Assembly: GCF_023898315.1 (NCBI RefSeq)
Contig: NC_064622.1
Coordinates: forward strand, 167,606,178-167,670,177
Direction of reading: 5' to 3'
Origin: Schistocerca nitens
Lineage: Eukaryota; Arthropoda; Insecta; Orthoptera; Acrididae
Length of the DNA stretch: 64,000 nt
Part shown: piece by piece, positions 29,767 to 41,694 of the stretch
How positions within the stretch are numbered: the first letter of the stretch is position 1
How the letters are laid out: each line of letters opens with the position of its first letter
Position numbers and translations under genes: made by a program
The notes under the pieces: model-generated
Database searches by the model: none
The model's input: only the letters and a program-made list of their open reading frames with translations
What the model was told of the DNA's origin: nothing

Positions 29767-30960
29767 TGAAACGTCCCCTTAGAAAAAATTATGAATGACT
29801 GTGCTGATAAAGCTCTTACATTATTTGCTTTTCAAACAGCTGAGAAAAACTGAACGTACTCAGACATTACTCTCTTTCCAGAATGAGATTTTCACTCTGC
29901 AGCGGAGTGTGTGCTGATATGAAACTTCCTGGCAGATTAAAACTGTGTGCGCCGACCGAGACTCGAACTCGGGACCTTTGCCTTTCGCGGGCAAGTGCTC
30001 TACCAACTGAGCTACCGAAGCACGACTAACGCCCGCCTCTCACAGCTTTACCTCTGCCAGTATCTCGTCTCCTACCTTCCAAACTTTACAGAAGCTCTCC
30101 TGCGAAACATGCAGAACTAGCACTCCTGAAAGAAAGGATATTGCGGAGACATGGCTTAGCCACAGCCTGGGGGATGTTTCCAGAATGAGATTTTCACTCT
30201 GCAGCGGAGTGTGCACTGATATGAAACTTCCTGGCAGATTAAAACTGTGTGCGCCGAACGAGACTCGAACTCGGGACCTTTGCCTTTCGCGGGCAAGTGC
30301 TCTACCAACTGAGCTACCGAAGCGCGACGAAGGTAGGAGACGAGATACTGGCAGAGGTAAAGCTGTGAGGGCCGGCCGTGAGTCGTGCTTCGGTAGCTCA
30401 GTTGGTAGAACACTTGCCCGCGAAAGGCAAAGGTCCCGAGTTCGAGTCTCGGTCGGCGCACACAGTTTTAATCTGCCAGGAAGTTTCATTACTCTCTTTG
30501 CTTATTCTGATCAACACTACACTGACACAGAATATTTTTGGCGCAGCTTTTAATAATCCCTACAAAAGAATGGCCCTGACTAACAACAACCTATACCTTT
30601 CATGAATCACTTACCTCACAAAAATCTTCGTTACTCAAACTACTGCAATACAGCGAGCGCCAATACTGCCAGCTAAATAAAAGATTCTAACTACTGAAGG
30701 CACTAACTACTGATAGGTATACTTAGCAAATGAAAGATTTTGATAGGGAACAAACAATGTATTTACCTTAATAGTATATATATATCAGTTCATGACATCC
30801 AGTTTTACAAATTTACTGCCTCTGATGGACACACGTCCAGATCATCCGCTCTCAAAACTCCGCCATCTCTCTCCCCACATCCACCACTGCTGGCGGCTCA
30901 CCTCCAACTGCGCAACGCTACGCGCTGTTCAGATCCAACTGCCCAAACAGCCTACTTACA
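29767..30960. repeat. Solo LTR, second copy, carrying a nested element
   Basis: Same family and same ends (TGAAACGTCCCC...CCTACTTACA) as 925-1494. A perfect 4-bp duplication ctgt flanks it (29763-29766, 30961-30964). It carries an insertion at 29878-30486 and has lost an internal stretch just before its right end that copy 1 retains (after CAGATCCAACTGCCC). Confidence 0.85.
29878..30486. mobile_element. Composite of three tRNA-like SINE units, two minus and one plus
   Basis: Unit 1 (29878-30178, minus) and unit 2 (30179-30336, minus) both start CCAGAATGAGATTTTCACTC. Each contains a complete tRNA-like block, minus strand TAGCTCAGTTGGTAGAGCAC ... GAGTTCGAGTC. Unit 3 (30337-30486) is the same block in plus orientation and ends TCTGCCAGGAAGTTT. 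Perfect 13-bp duplications CATTACTCTCTTT flank the whole (29865-29877, 30487-30499), so it inserted as one piece. The anticodon loop lacks the usual T33, so these are not functional tRNA genes. Units 2 and 3 are head-to-head and would fold back. Confidence 0.85.
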
Positions 30961-31285
30961 CTGTAGCTGTCAAAGCGTCTGCTTGCTACACCCATCGACA
31001 TCGTTTCAAGACCGTCACCACAGCTGCCGCCATCGCCCAAGTGGTCCTACTTCCCAGCTTCAGTTGAGGCCTCCATTTTTTTTCTAGTGGTTTGTGACGT
31101 CATTCCCATGGCGCCAAACGAACCATGCATCAGAGTTACGACATGACTTGTGAATCAAATTAAGTTTCATGTACTATTAAGCTATGTTGAAGACTAATTA
31201 TACATATATGTAATTCAGTACGTCCCAGTGCCATTGGGTGTCCCTCATAAATTGTCGGTTTTCTCACATGCAGATCGTCTTTGCA

Positions 31286-31482
31286 GCCGGCCGCGGTGGT
31301 CTAGCGGTTCTAGGCGCTCAGTCCGGAACCGCGCGACTGCTACGGTCGCAGGTTCGAATCCTGCCTCGGGCATGGATGTGTATGATGTCCTTAGGTTAGT
31401 TAGGTTTAAGTAGTTCTAAGTTCTAGGGGACTGATGACCTCAGATGTTAAGTCCCATAGTGCTCAGAGCCATTTGAACCATT
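31286..31482 (+). mobile_element. tRNA-headed SINE
   Basis: Class II-like head and common tail ending GAGCCATTTGAACCAT. An 11-bp duplication TCGTCTTTGCA flanks it (31275-31285, 31483-31493). Confidence 0.94.
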
Positions 31483-31493
31483 TCGTCTTTGCA

Positions 31494-32329
31494 ATGTGTT
31501 GATCGAACCTGGCTGAAACGGTTTAGTAGGGCTAAGAACAAAATAACAAAAGTCACTAGGAAAACGCCAAAATAAAAATGGAACATAATGTTGTATATCA
31601 AAGGATTCTGCTTGATTACATGTTACGAAACTGAAATTGGATTTCGTCTAGGCAGTCTATCTCCAGGCCCGCAGTCCTTAACTTTTTTTTTCTTTCGGGT
31701 GCGTCAAAAATACATTTCAAACTTTCGCGATGCCCCTACATGTGATGTTTTCCTAGATGAAAAAAACCAAACATACAATATATCTTTTTATTGTTACGCA
31801 TATAATCGTGTATACTGATGGGCGATTTCTTGCAAAAGCGGCTACTCCAAGAAACGATTTGGTGGTAGGCTTTTTATCTTCTGCATATTTTATCTGTGGA
31901 AGCTTAGAAGACATTACAAATCTCTCGACACGCCAGGCATTTATTCGCAACACACCAATGTGTGTCGACAGGGTGGTTGAGAAACGCCGCTCTAGGATAT
32001 CGACGTAATTTTATTGAAGTTTTAATTAACTAATAGCAATTAAAAGTCATCCTTAAAGTATCAGAATCTAGATATATTGAGTTCTTGCTTAGATTGAAGT
32101 ACCTTATCTGCTTCAAAACTCCTTTCTAAAAAAAAATGCCCGAATTAATGTGAGCAGTGTTCCCAAATCAAGCAATTCAAATTGCGTTCTGTGTAGTCAA
32201 AGGTTAGCATACGTGTAGAAGTTGGATAACAGTTTGTGGGTACACACATTTGGTAATACGTAGATTTTTGTAGAGTGGGAGGTAAATTTGGGCTAAATTT
32301 CACACAGGAACTTATAGTGGAGAATTTAG
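31494..32329. other. Unassigned AT-rich DNA
   Basis: Only short frames without recognised motif. The right part may include the decayed 3' end of the Tc1-like element that follows. Confidence 0.35.
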
Positions 32330-33455
32330 AACTTATCAGTATGACGTTGGATTCTCTCTGGCATGAATGCATGCCCTAATTTGGTTTGGAAGGGTGTCAT
32401 AACAACACCGTATCCTCTCCTTAGGGAAGCTGGCACGCAACTGTTGTAACTCGCCTTTGGTATGTCATATAGTGACGCAGGGACAGAACTGGCGTCAGAA
32501 CATGGAAGTACTTAATATCATAAACTTATGTGCCACGTGCGAAGACGCATTGTTATGTACAAAAATGATACCACGATACCGTTGCGTGAGAGGTAACACA
32601 CGAGGACAAGGGTGTCCGTGACTTACCGTTCTGCTGGTAAAGTTCCCTCTGTCACTACCGACCATAACGTGAAGTTATACCAGATGGCTACCCACACCAT
32701 GACGCCATGTTGTTCCTCTCCAAAACATTGGAAGAACTGGACCTCTCCCCAGGTCACAGACATACAGGCCAACGATGACCATCCAAGGTAGTGTAGAACG
32801 GCGATTCATCGGCGAACACAATGCGACGCCACCCATCAGCAGTTCATGCTTCCCAATCACAGCACCACTCCTAACGCAGCCGCTTGGGTTATGGTATCGA
32901 CAGCAGCCTACACGTAGGTCTAATTCACTAGGCAGACTGCTGCTTATGGCACAGAATGTTCCAGGGATTCATTACTTTTTCTCGGAGGGCAGGCGCAGAG
33001 GTGGAGGGGTTACGATGTGTTTGGTGCAGAATACAGCGAACCTCCCATGTGGAGCTCTCACGACAAGTATGCCTCCCCTCCCGTTGGCATGCTGTCCAAC
33101 AACAGGCCACTGTCACACACCGGAATACCCCAAAAATCTGGATATAGCACAATTTCACCAGCCATCAAAATGGAGACCCACAATGAGGCCACTTTCAAAC
33201 TCTGTTAGGTGCTGATAATGCTGTCTCACACGAATGCCGCATCTTCGTGTCCTGTAACATCTGACACTGTGTACTCGCCTTTGTACCCTACCGGGCCTGG
33301 CAACAACACTAAACACGAATGACACTGATGTACTCTGGTCGCAGAGAACTGTAGCTCCTAATTATTTACATACTCGCCCAGGCTGTGTGCTTACACGAAG
33401 CTACGTTGACACCCGACGATATCTTCCGGGTGCTTCACTTTTTCCTCCGGTGACA
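32330..33455 (-). mobile_element. Tc1-like element, family B, minus-strand relative
   Basis: The minus strand starts after a TIR remnant GGAAAAAGTGAAGCACCCGG at 33426-33445 and runs through the same N-terminal region as the copy at 28087. NRRSTLPWMVIVG follows (the block after the first catalytic Asp), then a GIIFVHNNAS region in place of FQQDNARPH, then LPNQIRACIHARE, the usual transposase C-terminus, near 32345. The 3' TIR is not recognised. The coding sequence is broken in several places. Confidence 0.7.
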
Positions 33456-33459
33456 TATT

Positions 33460-34010
33460 CAGGGTGAACCAGAACTCCACCGACGAATTTTCATACGTTA
33501 TTCAGGGGTACCTTCTGAATATTTTGGTATAATGGACCCACAGTCGCCGGTGGCTGGTCACAAAGTGATAATGAAATTATGATTTACTCGGTTTGACACC
33601 GTAGTCACATTTGTTTCTACAAAGATACCTTCACAGCAGTGAAGAATTCTGTAATATGTCAATCACCAAAACATATAACACAAAGCATAGAGTAACGCAA
33701 CAATCCTCAGAAAAAACAAACCGTCGACGGAACCGAGAGGTATAGCCTGCAAGCTTGAAGGCTAAGATTAAAGTGGGCATCACTGTTGTCAACAGCAATT
33801 ACCGCGAGTTCATGGAACAAGACATGTGCACTGTAGTGCACTATTTTCAGTGCAGTACAGATACAAAGCTAACCTGGGGCAAGAAACCAAATGAAAAGCA
33901 ATAACTCTGTAATGAGCTGCCGGAGTCAATGGATCCCTTATACCAAAATACCAGATGGTATTCCTGAACAAGCTCTGAAAGTTTGTCGATGGAGTTCTGG
34001 TTCACCCCGT
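33460..34010. mobile_element. MITE-like element with about 100-bp inverted arms
   Basis: The left arm (CAGGGTGAACCAGAACTCCA...GGTATAATGGACCCA) and right arm (its inverse, ending TGGAGTTCTGGTTCACCCCG) match with scattered mismatches for about 100 bp. The core of about 350 bp has no coding motif. Both ends adjoin TAT, compatible with a TA- or TAT-type duplication. Confidence 0.72.
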
Positions 34011-35030
34011 ATATTAAAATACAGGATGTCAGCTCCATCATTTTAGATAACTTTGGCATAGCTTTCATGGCATACTTTTAAAAGAATTCAAGTTGGGGAA
34101 AAAGAGAAAATAACTGACACAAGCTCTGTAATCACTGTTTTCTCTGGATAATTAGTGATTTTTCGGTTATTCTGCAGTCCTTTATTTCTGCAATTGTTTT
34201 AAGCGGGATTTTAAAAAAATGTGAATTGATATATGACTCGAAGATGTAATCTAAAAAAATCTAAGGATAAATATTATACAATGAGTCATAAACGCAAACA
34301 ATTTTCAATGAAAGGCTAGAAAACTTTTATCTTAAAAATCGTTTCAGTTTTCACTCACTTATGTCTGTTGTCATCTCACAAAGCATTTTACAACAAAATT
34401 ACGTATTAGTAAATAAAGAGCGCAACTGAGAATAACGCTGTTGTGTTGAAACAAATTCAAAGAATAAAAGTCAAAGCAGAAATACGTGTGTTTTGCAAAT
34501 ATGTGGTTAGAGAGAGAGGGGATGTTCAGACTTTTCGTGTCAGATAATAAGACAGACGGTGCTCGTCTTCTGACACTCTGTGAAGAACCAGAGATGATAG
34601 ATCTGGCCAGCGACAATATAGATTTTGTTATCTTGTTGTAGACGCACAATATGTTTTCTAAGAATGGCTATTTCACCTCCTACTTATTTTTGTAAAAAGA
34701 TATTGATATCGTAACATATTTCAGCCTCATCAAACACTACACCGTCTCTAGTTTGCTCTGGCCTCTAAAAGTTTTGATCTTTTCCACGACCGAACCACCT
34801 TCGTTTTGGCTAGTTGTTCAACAACGTTTTCGGTATAGTCTCCAACCATACTTGTCGTTTCTTTACTTCCACTGGCTGTTATGTTTTCTTGCTTTCGTAT
34901 TCAGATTAAACATATTTAGTTCATGTCTTATATATCAGCTTTTGTCATCATATAGTAATTAATATTTTAGCACTGTTTTGTAGAATCTTGTATTTGCACT
35001 TCCTACGTTGCTTGGTTAATGACAAATGAC
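34011..35030. other. Unassigned AT-rich DNA
   Basis: No recognised coding motif, SINE or inverted repeat. Confidence 0.4.
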
Positions 35031-35032
35031 AG

Positions 35033-35230
35033 GGCCGGCCGCGCTGGTCTAGCGGTTCTAGGCGCGCAGTCCGGAACCGCGCGACTGCTACGGTCGCAGG
35101 TTCGAATCCTGCCTCGGGCATGGATGTGTGTGATGTCCTTAGGTTAGTTAGGTTTAAGTAGTTCTAAGTTCTAGGGGACTGATGACCACAGATGTTAAGT
35201 CCCATAGTGCTCAGAGCCATTTGAACCATT
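35033..35230 (+). mobile_element. tRNA-headed SINE
   Basis: Class II-like head (GCGCTGGTCTAGCGGTTCTA; GGTTCGAATCC) and common tail ending GAGCCATTTGAACCATT. Only a short, uncertain duplication (AATGAC) is seen. Confidence 0.9.
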
Positions 35231-35749
35231 AGAACCAATGACTGGACGAAAACATTAGTCTCTGTCTGCTACTTCCAATTTTGTTACGGTTTCTGCTTAT
35301 GTCCCAAATAGCTGTTTCAATGATATCGCGACATGGATTAACGATTTTTTTTTACCTTTTCTGTTGTTAATATTTACATAATGTTAATAATGTTGTTAAT
35401 AATTACATAAGCCCAAGTTGGCTCATTTTTTTAATCATAATTTTAGTCTTCGTTGCAGAGTTATTTTATATTTCCTACAAGCTACATTCACAAAAATGTA
35501 CAGTACCATTGAAAATCTTTCTCTGATTGAGTTAAAATAACTACTGTACGTAAGTACGAAGCTTTATTTACGGTTACCATCAAATTAACTATGAGCCTTA
35601 CAACAACGTATATATCGTGAGTCGCTACCAAAAATCGTCTGGCGCATTTTCTCTTAAATTTTGTTAGGTATTTGTAATTTCGTTTTAACAATTTGGGAAG
35701 GCTCTATTGAACTGGCATTCAAAATTTCATTTTAAAACAGGTATTGTCT

Positions 35750-36600
35750 GTGGCGAGAAACAAACCAACATTTCACGTTGACCGTGGACGTCGGAAGGCA
35801 AGAAGCTGTCCTCATCCGCTTCCCATTCGCGATTGCGCTTGGCAATAATGTTCGAAATATTCCGTATTGACTCTACTTTCTCCGATTTCCTCATTCTGGT
35901 CTATTCGCGAGACATATATGGGAGAAAGTAATATGTTGCCCGTCTCTTCCCGGAACGTACTCCCTCGGGATTTCAGTACTAAACATTTCCGTGATGCACA
36001 ACGTCTCTTTGTAGCGTCTAGAAATAGAGATTGCTCAACATCTCCATAACGCTCTCGTGTCGAGGAAACGTTGTCATATCATGGGAAACGCGCTGCACTT
36101 CGTTAAATCTTCTCTATCTCTTTTATTAATCCAATTTGATAAGGGTGTCAGACTGACAAGCAGTACTCAAGAATCGGTCGAACAGTGTCTTGAAAGCTAT
36201 TTCTTCTGTGAATGTATTACACTTCCTTAAGATTGCTTCAGTGGACCTCAGCTTGGAATACGTTTTACCTACAATTTCTTTATGTGGTCATCCCACTTAA
36301 GGTCGCTCCACATGGTTACGCGTACGCATTTTACAGCAGTTGCTGGTTCAAGTGATTTGTCGCCAATAGTGCGCCCGCAAAGTACTGGATTTCTTCGTCT
36401 ATTTATGCACATTGCGTTGCATTTATTTACGTTTAGAATCAGTTACCAATCTCTGCACAAATCATCGATCCTCTGCGTGTTAATCTACTATTCGATACAG
36501 TCTTCTCGCGTTGCCGCCTTTTTATAGACAGCCGCATCATCTGCGAACAGCTGTATGGAGCTTCCGACGTTTTCCGTTAGATAACGGAAAAAAATGCAAC
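35750..36600 (-). mobile_element. CR1/Jockey-type LINE, ORF2 C-terminal part
   Basis: The minus strand at 36590-36500 reads SSIQLFADDAAVYKKAATRE, the reverse-transcriptase active-site block. Below it come KWDDHIKKLVGKTYSKLR, a region near LFDRFLSTACQSD and other downstream thumb/C-terminal segments to about 35850, with in-frame stops and shifts. The sequence resembles the LINE at 62830-63857 more than that at 17437. The 5' side is lost a short distance before the Tc1 element at 36670. Confidence 0.75.
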
Positions 36601-36669
36601 ACCCTCTCAAGGGTAAGGTCATTTTGTTGACAAGTGATGTGACAGGTAGTTCATCATTATGGGAATATA

Positions 36670-37844
36670 CACTGGAGAGCCAAAGAAAGTGGCACACCTG
36701 CCTAATACCGTGTAGGGCACCCGCGAGCAAGCACAAGTGCCGCAACACGACGTGACATGGACGCGACTAATGTCTGAAGAAGTGCTGGAGGGAATCGACA
36801 CCATGAACCCTGCAGGACTGTCCTTAATTTCGTAAGAGCACTAGGGGGTGGAGATCTCTTCTGAACAGAACACCGCAAGGCATCTCAGATATGCTCAATA
36901 ATGTTCATGTCTGGGGAGTTTGTTGGCCATCGGAAGTGCTTAAACACAGAATAGTGTTCCAAGAGACACTCTGCAGCATTTCTAGACGTTTGACGTGTCG
37001 CATTGTCCTGCTGGAATTGCCCAAGTCCGTCGGAATGCACAAAGGACATGAATGGATGAAAGTGATCAGACAGGATGCTTACGTAAGTTTCACCTGTCTG
37101 AGACATATCTAGATTATCAGGGTTTCCATATCACTCAAACTCCACACGCCCCACACCATTACAGAGCCTCCACCAACCTGAACAGTCCTAGGATTCCTGA
37201 GGTTGTTTCCATACGCGTACACGTCCAACCGCTCTATATAATTTGAAACGAGACTCGTCCTACCGGGCAACGTGTTTCCAGTCATCAACAGTCCAACACC
37301 GGTGTTGAGGGGTCCAGGCGAGGCGTAAAGCTTTGTGTCGCGCAGTCGTCAAGGGTACACGGGTGGGCCTTCGGTTCCGGAAACCCGTTTCGATGATGTT
37401 TCGTTGAATGGTCCGCACGCTGACACTTGTTGATGGCCCAGCATTCAAATCTGCAGCAATTCGCGAAAGGGTTGAACCTCTGTCACGTTGAACTATTCTC
37501 TTAAGTTATCATTGGCTTCGTTCTTGCCGGACCCTTTTCCAGTCACAGCGATGGCGGAGATTCGATGTTTTGCCGATTCCTGATATTCACGGCACACTCG
37601 TGAAATGGTCGTACGGGAAATCCTCCACTTCATCGTTAGCTCGAAGATGCTGTGACCCACTGTTCTTGCGCCGACTGTAACACCACGTTCAAACACGTAA
37701 ATCTTGATAACCTGCCATTGTAGCTGCAGAAACCGGTCTAACAACTGCACGAGGCGTTGACGACCGCAGCGCCGTATTCTGGCTGTTTACAAATCCCTGC
37801 ATTTAAAAACGCAAGTGTATACCAGTTTCTTTGTCGCTTCAGTG
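36670..37844 (-). mobile_element. Tc1-like element, family C, decayed transposase
   Basis: The ends CACTGGAGAGCCAAAGAAAG and CCAGTTTCTTTGTCGCTTCAGTG form inverted repeats, each beside TA. Minus-strand frames give the HTH region (ELTMKWRISRTTISRVCREY), the linker SVRTIQRNIIETGFRNRRP, a region toward the first catalytic Asp, and QFQQDNATRQTSRNAAECLL. Next is TNSPDMNIIEHI, which keeps the catalytic Glu. Frames are broken at least twice (37260-37500 and 36885-37106). It has the size of a normal Tc1 element, not a MITE. Confidence 0.86.
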
Positions 37845-38377
37845 TATGACGACCATTCAGACCAAATGAAATATATGGTGCCGAAACAGTAGCTTTAAAA
37901 CACCAACACACAATGAACCACCCTCCTCATCTCACCACCCGTCTGACAGCAACGCAGTCGTGTATTCTCGCGTGCAAACGATTATAAAGATGTCAAAAGG
38001 CGTCCTGAGATGGGTGTCCCAAGCATCTCGCACGTTTTGTTGCAATTCAGCAGTGGGTCTTGCAAGCTCTGAAGAACGAGTAACCTCCTGCTTCATCGTG
38101 TACCACATCTGTTCAGTTGCTGAGAGATCTTATGATCTTGCTGGTCAGGGCATTTGTTGGACATCAGGAAGAGCACATTGCTTCACAGCAGCCATCTATG
38201 GACGTGCATTGTTCGCTGAATTTGCACACCGTCTTTCAGTCGGCTAAGTACACTACTGGCAATTAAAATTGCTACACCAAGAAGAAATGCAGATGATAAA
38301 CGGATATTCATTGCACAAATATATTATACTAGAACTGACATGTGATTACCTTTTCACGCAATTTGGGTGCATAGATC

Positions 38378-39616
38378 CTGGAACAACCACCTCTGGCCGT
38401 AATAACGGCTTTGATACGCCTGGGCATTCAGTCAAACAGAGCTAGCCGGCCGCGGTGGTCTCGCGGTTCTAGGCGCGCAGTCCGGACCCGTGCGACTGCT
38501 ACGGTCGCAGGTTCGAATCCTGCCTCGGGCATGGATGTGTGTGATGTCCTTAGGTTAGTTAGGTTTAAGTAGTTCTAAGTTCTAGGGGACTGACGACCAC
38601 AGCAGTTGAGTCCCATAGTGCTCAGAGCCATTTGAACCATTTTTTTCAAACAGAGCTTGGATGGCACGTACAGGTACAGCTGCCCATGCAGCTTCAACAC
38701 GATACCACAGTTCATCAAGAGTAATGACTGGCGTATTGTGACGAGCCAGTTGCTCGGCCACCATTGACCAGACATTTTCAATTGGTGAGAGACCTGGAGA
38801 GTGTGCTGGCCGGGGCAGCAGTCGAACATTTTCTGTATGCAGAAAGGCCCGTACAGGACTTGCAACATGCGGTCCTGCATTATCCTGCTGAAATGTACGG
38901 TTTCGCAGGGACCGAATGAAGGGTAGAGCCACGGGTCGTAACACATCTGAAATGTAACGTCCACTGTTCAAAGTGCCGTTATTGCGAACAAGAGGTGACC
39001 GAGACGTGGCACCCCATACCATCACGCCGGGTGATACGCCAGTATGGCAATGACGAATACACGCTTCCAATGTGCGTTCACCGCGATGTCGCCAAGCACG
39101 TATGCGACCGTCATGATGCTGTAAATAGAACCTGGATTAATCCGAAAAAATGACGTTTTGCCATTCGTGCACCCAGGTTCGTCGTTGAATACACCTTCGC
39201 AGGCGCTCCTGTCTGTGATGCAGCGTCAAGGGTAACCGCAGCCATGGTCTCCGAACTGATAGTCCATGCTGCTGCAAACGTCGTCGAACAGTTCGTGCAG
39301 ATGGTTGTTGTCTTGCAAACGTCCTCATCTGTTGACTCAGGGATCGAGACGTGGCTGCACGATCCGTTACAGCCATGCGGATAAAATGCCTGTCATCTCG
39401 ACTGTTAGTGATACGAGGCCGTTGGAATCCAGCACGGAGTTCCGTATTACCCTCCTGAACCCACCGATTCCATATTCTGCTAACAGTCATTGGATCCCGA
39501 CCAACGGGAGCAGCAATGTCGCGATACGATAAACCGCAATCTCAATAGGCTAAAATCCGACCTTTATCAGAGTCTTAAACGTGATGGTACGCATTTCTCC
39601 TCCTTACACGAGGCAT
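38378..39616 (-). pseudogene. Tc1-like transposase, T1 copy b
   Basis: It starts at the ATG complementary to 39614-39616. An N-terminal HTH part and the frame 39137-39490 (TVSRIWNRWVQEGNTELRAG ... VHEWQNVIFSD) carry the first catalytic Asp. After a frameshift, frame 38582-39070 carries GVMVWGATSRSP, FQQDNAGPHV with the second Asp, and HSPGLSPIENVW with the Glu; exactly 34 residues lie between the last two (DD34E). A SINE then cuts off the C-terminus, and the usual ending near 38380 is partly deleted. Confidence 0.9.
38444..38645 (+). mobile_element. tRNA-headed SINE inside T1 copy b
   Basis: Class II-like head, common tail, T run. A 12-bp duplication TCAAACAGAGCT flanks it (38432-38443, 38646-38657). 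It has inserted antisense to the transposase. Confidence 0.94.
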
Positions 39617-40165
39617 CACAACAACGTTTCACCAGGCAACGCCGGTCAACTGCTGTTTGTGTATGAGAAATCGGTTGGAAACTTTCATCATGTCAGCACG
39701 TTGTAGGCACCTACCTTGTGTGAATGCTCTGAAAAGTTAATCATTTGCATATCACAGCATCTTCTTCCTGTCGGTTAAATTTCGCGTCTGTAGCACGTTA
39801 TCTTCGTGGTGTAGTAATTTTAATGGCCAGTAGTATATGTGGACAAGAACCTGGTGTACGGGTGTCATAATGTTTCACAGACCACTGCTGAAAGCAGTGA
39901 CACCATCAATTCACTGTGCCCAACATGTGCTGCAATTCGCAGATACGTCCATCCAGGTTCCTGCAGGCCCACAATGGCTTCAATTGTTCAGCAGGCGTAC
40001 GGACTCGTTGACGGGGCGTGCTTGTACCACAGAATTAATGTTGTTAAAGAGTGTTCATCTTTACACTCAGCACAGTTACTGCCTGCAAATTCAAAACAGG
40101 GGGTGCACATGCAGGTATCCTCAGGACCATCTGATTGCCGATGAGCCTGATAAATGTGTAAGGTG

Positions 40166-41030
40166 GCTGTAATTTCGCTCCTTACAATGACTATTATACA
40201 TACTTTGCCGTGTTTTACAATTGGAATTAAGTATCATTTGACAGGTCGTACATAGTATATACGAATATTTAAAGAACGCTGACATTGTCACGCACACCTT
40301 GTAAATGTTTGCTAACGCTTATTGCATGAAAGGTGATGGATTGTTTTATTATGAAAACGGTGTAATGAATGATTGCTTACACTAGCAGAACTTGGAACGC
40401 CAGTAGACACGAAGCGGTAGGCGTAACTCAGGCCGTGGTTGGAAAAGCCCTGTAGGGCACCTGAGCGCTGAAGCACAATACAGCAGCGGCCGGCCGGTTG
40501 TGTAGCGAGGCATGAATGATAACCGGATAATACTTCGGAAACTCTGAACATCTTAGACGACACAGAGAGGAAAGAGGAAGCGTTACCTCGAAAGTCAACG
40601 AGGCTGGGTTATTTGCGACGATTTTTACTATTAGAAGCGTACCGTTGTATGAATTCCTAATTAACAGGAATAGGTATTTCCTTGCAAACTTTCCGTGCTG
40701 GATGACAAAAGACTAAAATATGGCTGGTCGGAGTTCGGAAGAATCTGTAGAGAGGGAGAATATTCCATGGTTTTGAGAATATTATTCGCCCTCTGTAATT
40801 ACGATGGAGTGGAGCAGAGCTCTGCTGGAAAGCCAGCAATGGAGAGAAAGACGTCTTCCGTTTTGAGGGCCCGTGTTTGACGGTCGCTCAGTATCACCTT
40901 TATTGGTATAGACGGACTTGCTGTCTTTGCTCTCAGGAGATTTTAGAGTTAGTGGGCTGTTTCGAACTTATACGATTCTGGATTTTGCCTCCGGGTAGGG
41001 AGTCTTTGTTAAGTACGCAGCGTTCAGTGA
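40166..41030. other. Unassigned DNA
   Basis: No coding motif, inverted repeat or known SINE body seen. Confidence 0.4.
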
Positions 41031-41165
41031 TGCCGGCATGGTAGCTCAGTATGTTCGGTCAGAGGGCTCGCTGCCCTCTGTAATAAAAATGAACTTGAAC
41101 AAGCGTCATGGTACATCCACCCCAAACAAATAGAAGAAACGATAACGAACAAAATGAGATCACAA
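41031..41165 (+). mobile_element. Probable short SINE with tRNA-like 5' end
   Basis: Starts GATGCCGGCATGGTAGCTCA (A box TGGTAGCTCAGTATG), continues GGTCAGAGGGCTCGCTGCCC and ACGATAACGAACAAAATGAG, and ends in an A-rich tract. No clear B box is seen, so the promoter is incomplete or diverged. A six-base AGTGAT repeat on both sides may be the target duplication. Confidence 0.5.
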
Positions 41166-41690
41166 AAAGAAAAAGTGATTGAGAGCACTTCTTCTGTCTC
41201 TACTCACGCTGAGACGTTATCTGAATTCCGTCCTTGTCGCTGGGAGTTCGCGTTTCTCGTCTGTAGAACATAGAGAGGAGAAGACAGTATTAGATTATAC
41301 TAGTCAGAGGACCGCATTCTGTCGTTCTGGAGTTCTTCCGTCGTCGCAGACGACGAGAACCATCACTCCGACGCACCGGATGCAGTACGTATGCTGATAT
41401 CGCTAATCGCTTCAGCTTATTAGTGCTGTAAAGCTAAATAGCTGTGAACTTGATTTCCAATGAGGTTGTACAGCACTGTAGATCATCTTATGAGTAGCGT
41501 CTTCTATATTTGGTACCTAGATGATGTCAGTTATCTCGCGTTATTTATATTTGCTCGCATAGCAAAAAAAGGGCTGATTTGGGCAGTTGATCTGTAATAT
41601 TAGTTAGGAAAATCATTTGTATCTCTTTATCTCCATTTAATATTGATATATAAACATTTGTGATTTACAAACGGGCTTTAAATGTGAATC
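41166..41690. other. Unassigned DNA
   Basis: Nothing recognised apart from short frames. Confidence 0.4.
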
Positions 41691-41694
41691 TTCT

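Larger units (their letters stand above)
38251..39835 (-). mobile_element. Tc1-like element, family T1 copy b
   Basis: Ends CACTACTGGCAATTAAAATT and AATTTTAATGGCCAGTAGTA, each next to TA. Same family as 14627-16491. A SINE is nested at 38444-38645. Confidence 0.92.
37850..40165 (-). mobile_element. Older Tc1-like remnant, family D, split by T1 copy b
   Basis: Two minus-strand pieces of one transposase flank the T1 element. Right of it (39838-40165) is the N-terminal part, with a helix-turn-helix-like region ending SVKHYDTRTPGSCPH. Left of it (37850-38248) is the part with NSANNARPWMAA (for DNARPHVA) and DLSATEQMWYTMK (for DLSPIEHVW). The intervening T1 element and its TA account for the gap, although part of the middle of the transposase is also missing. 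Confidence 0.65.

Noticed and set aside
30382-30470. Possible functional tRNA gene
   Set aside because: A and B boxes are good, but the anticodon loop lacks T33, and the block is repeated in both orientations inside an insertion with 13-bp duplications; it is a SINE unit.
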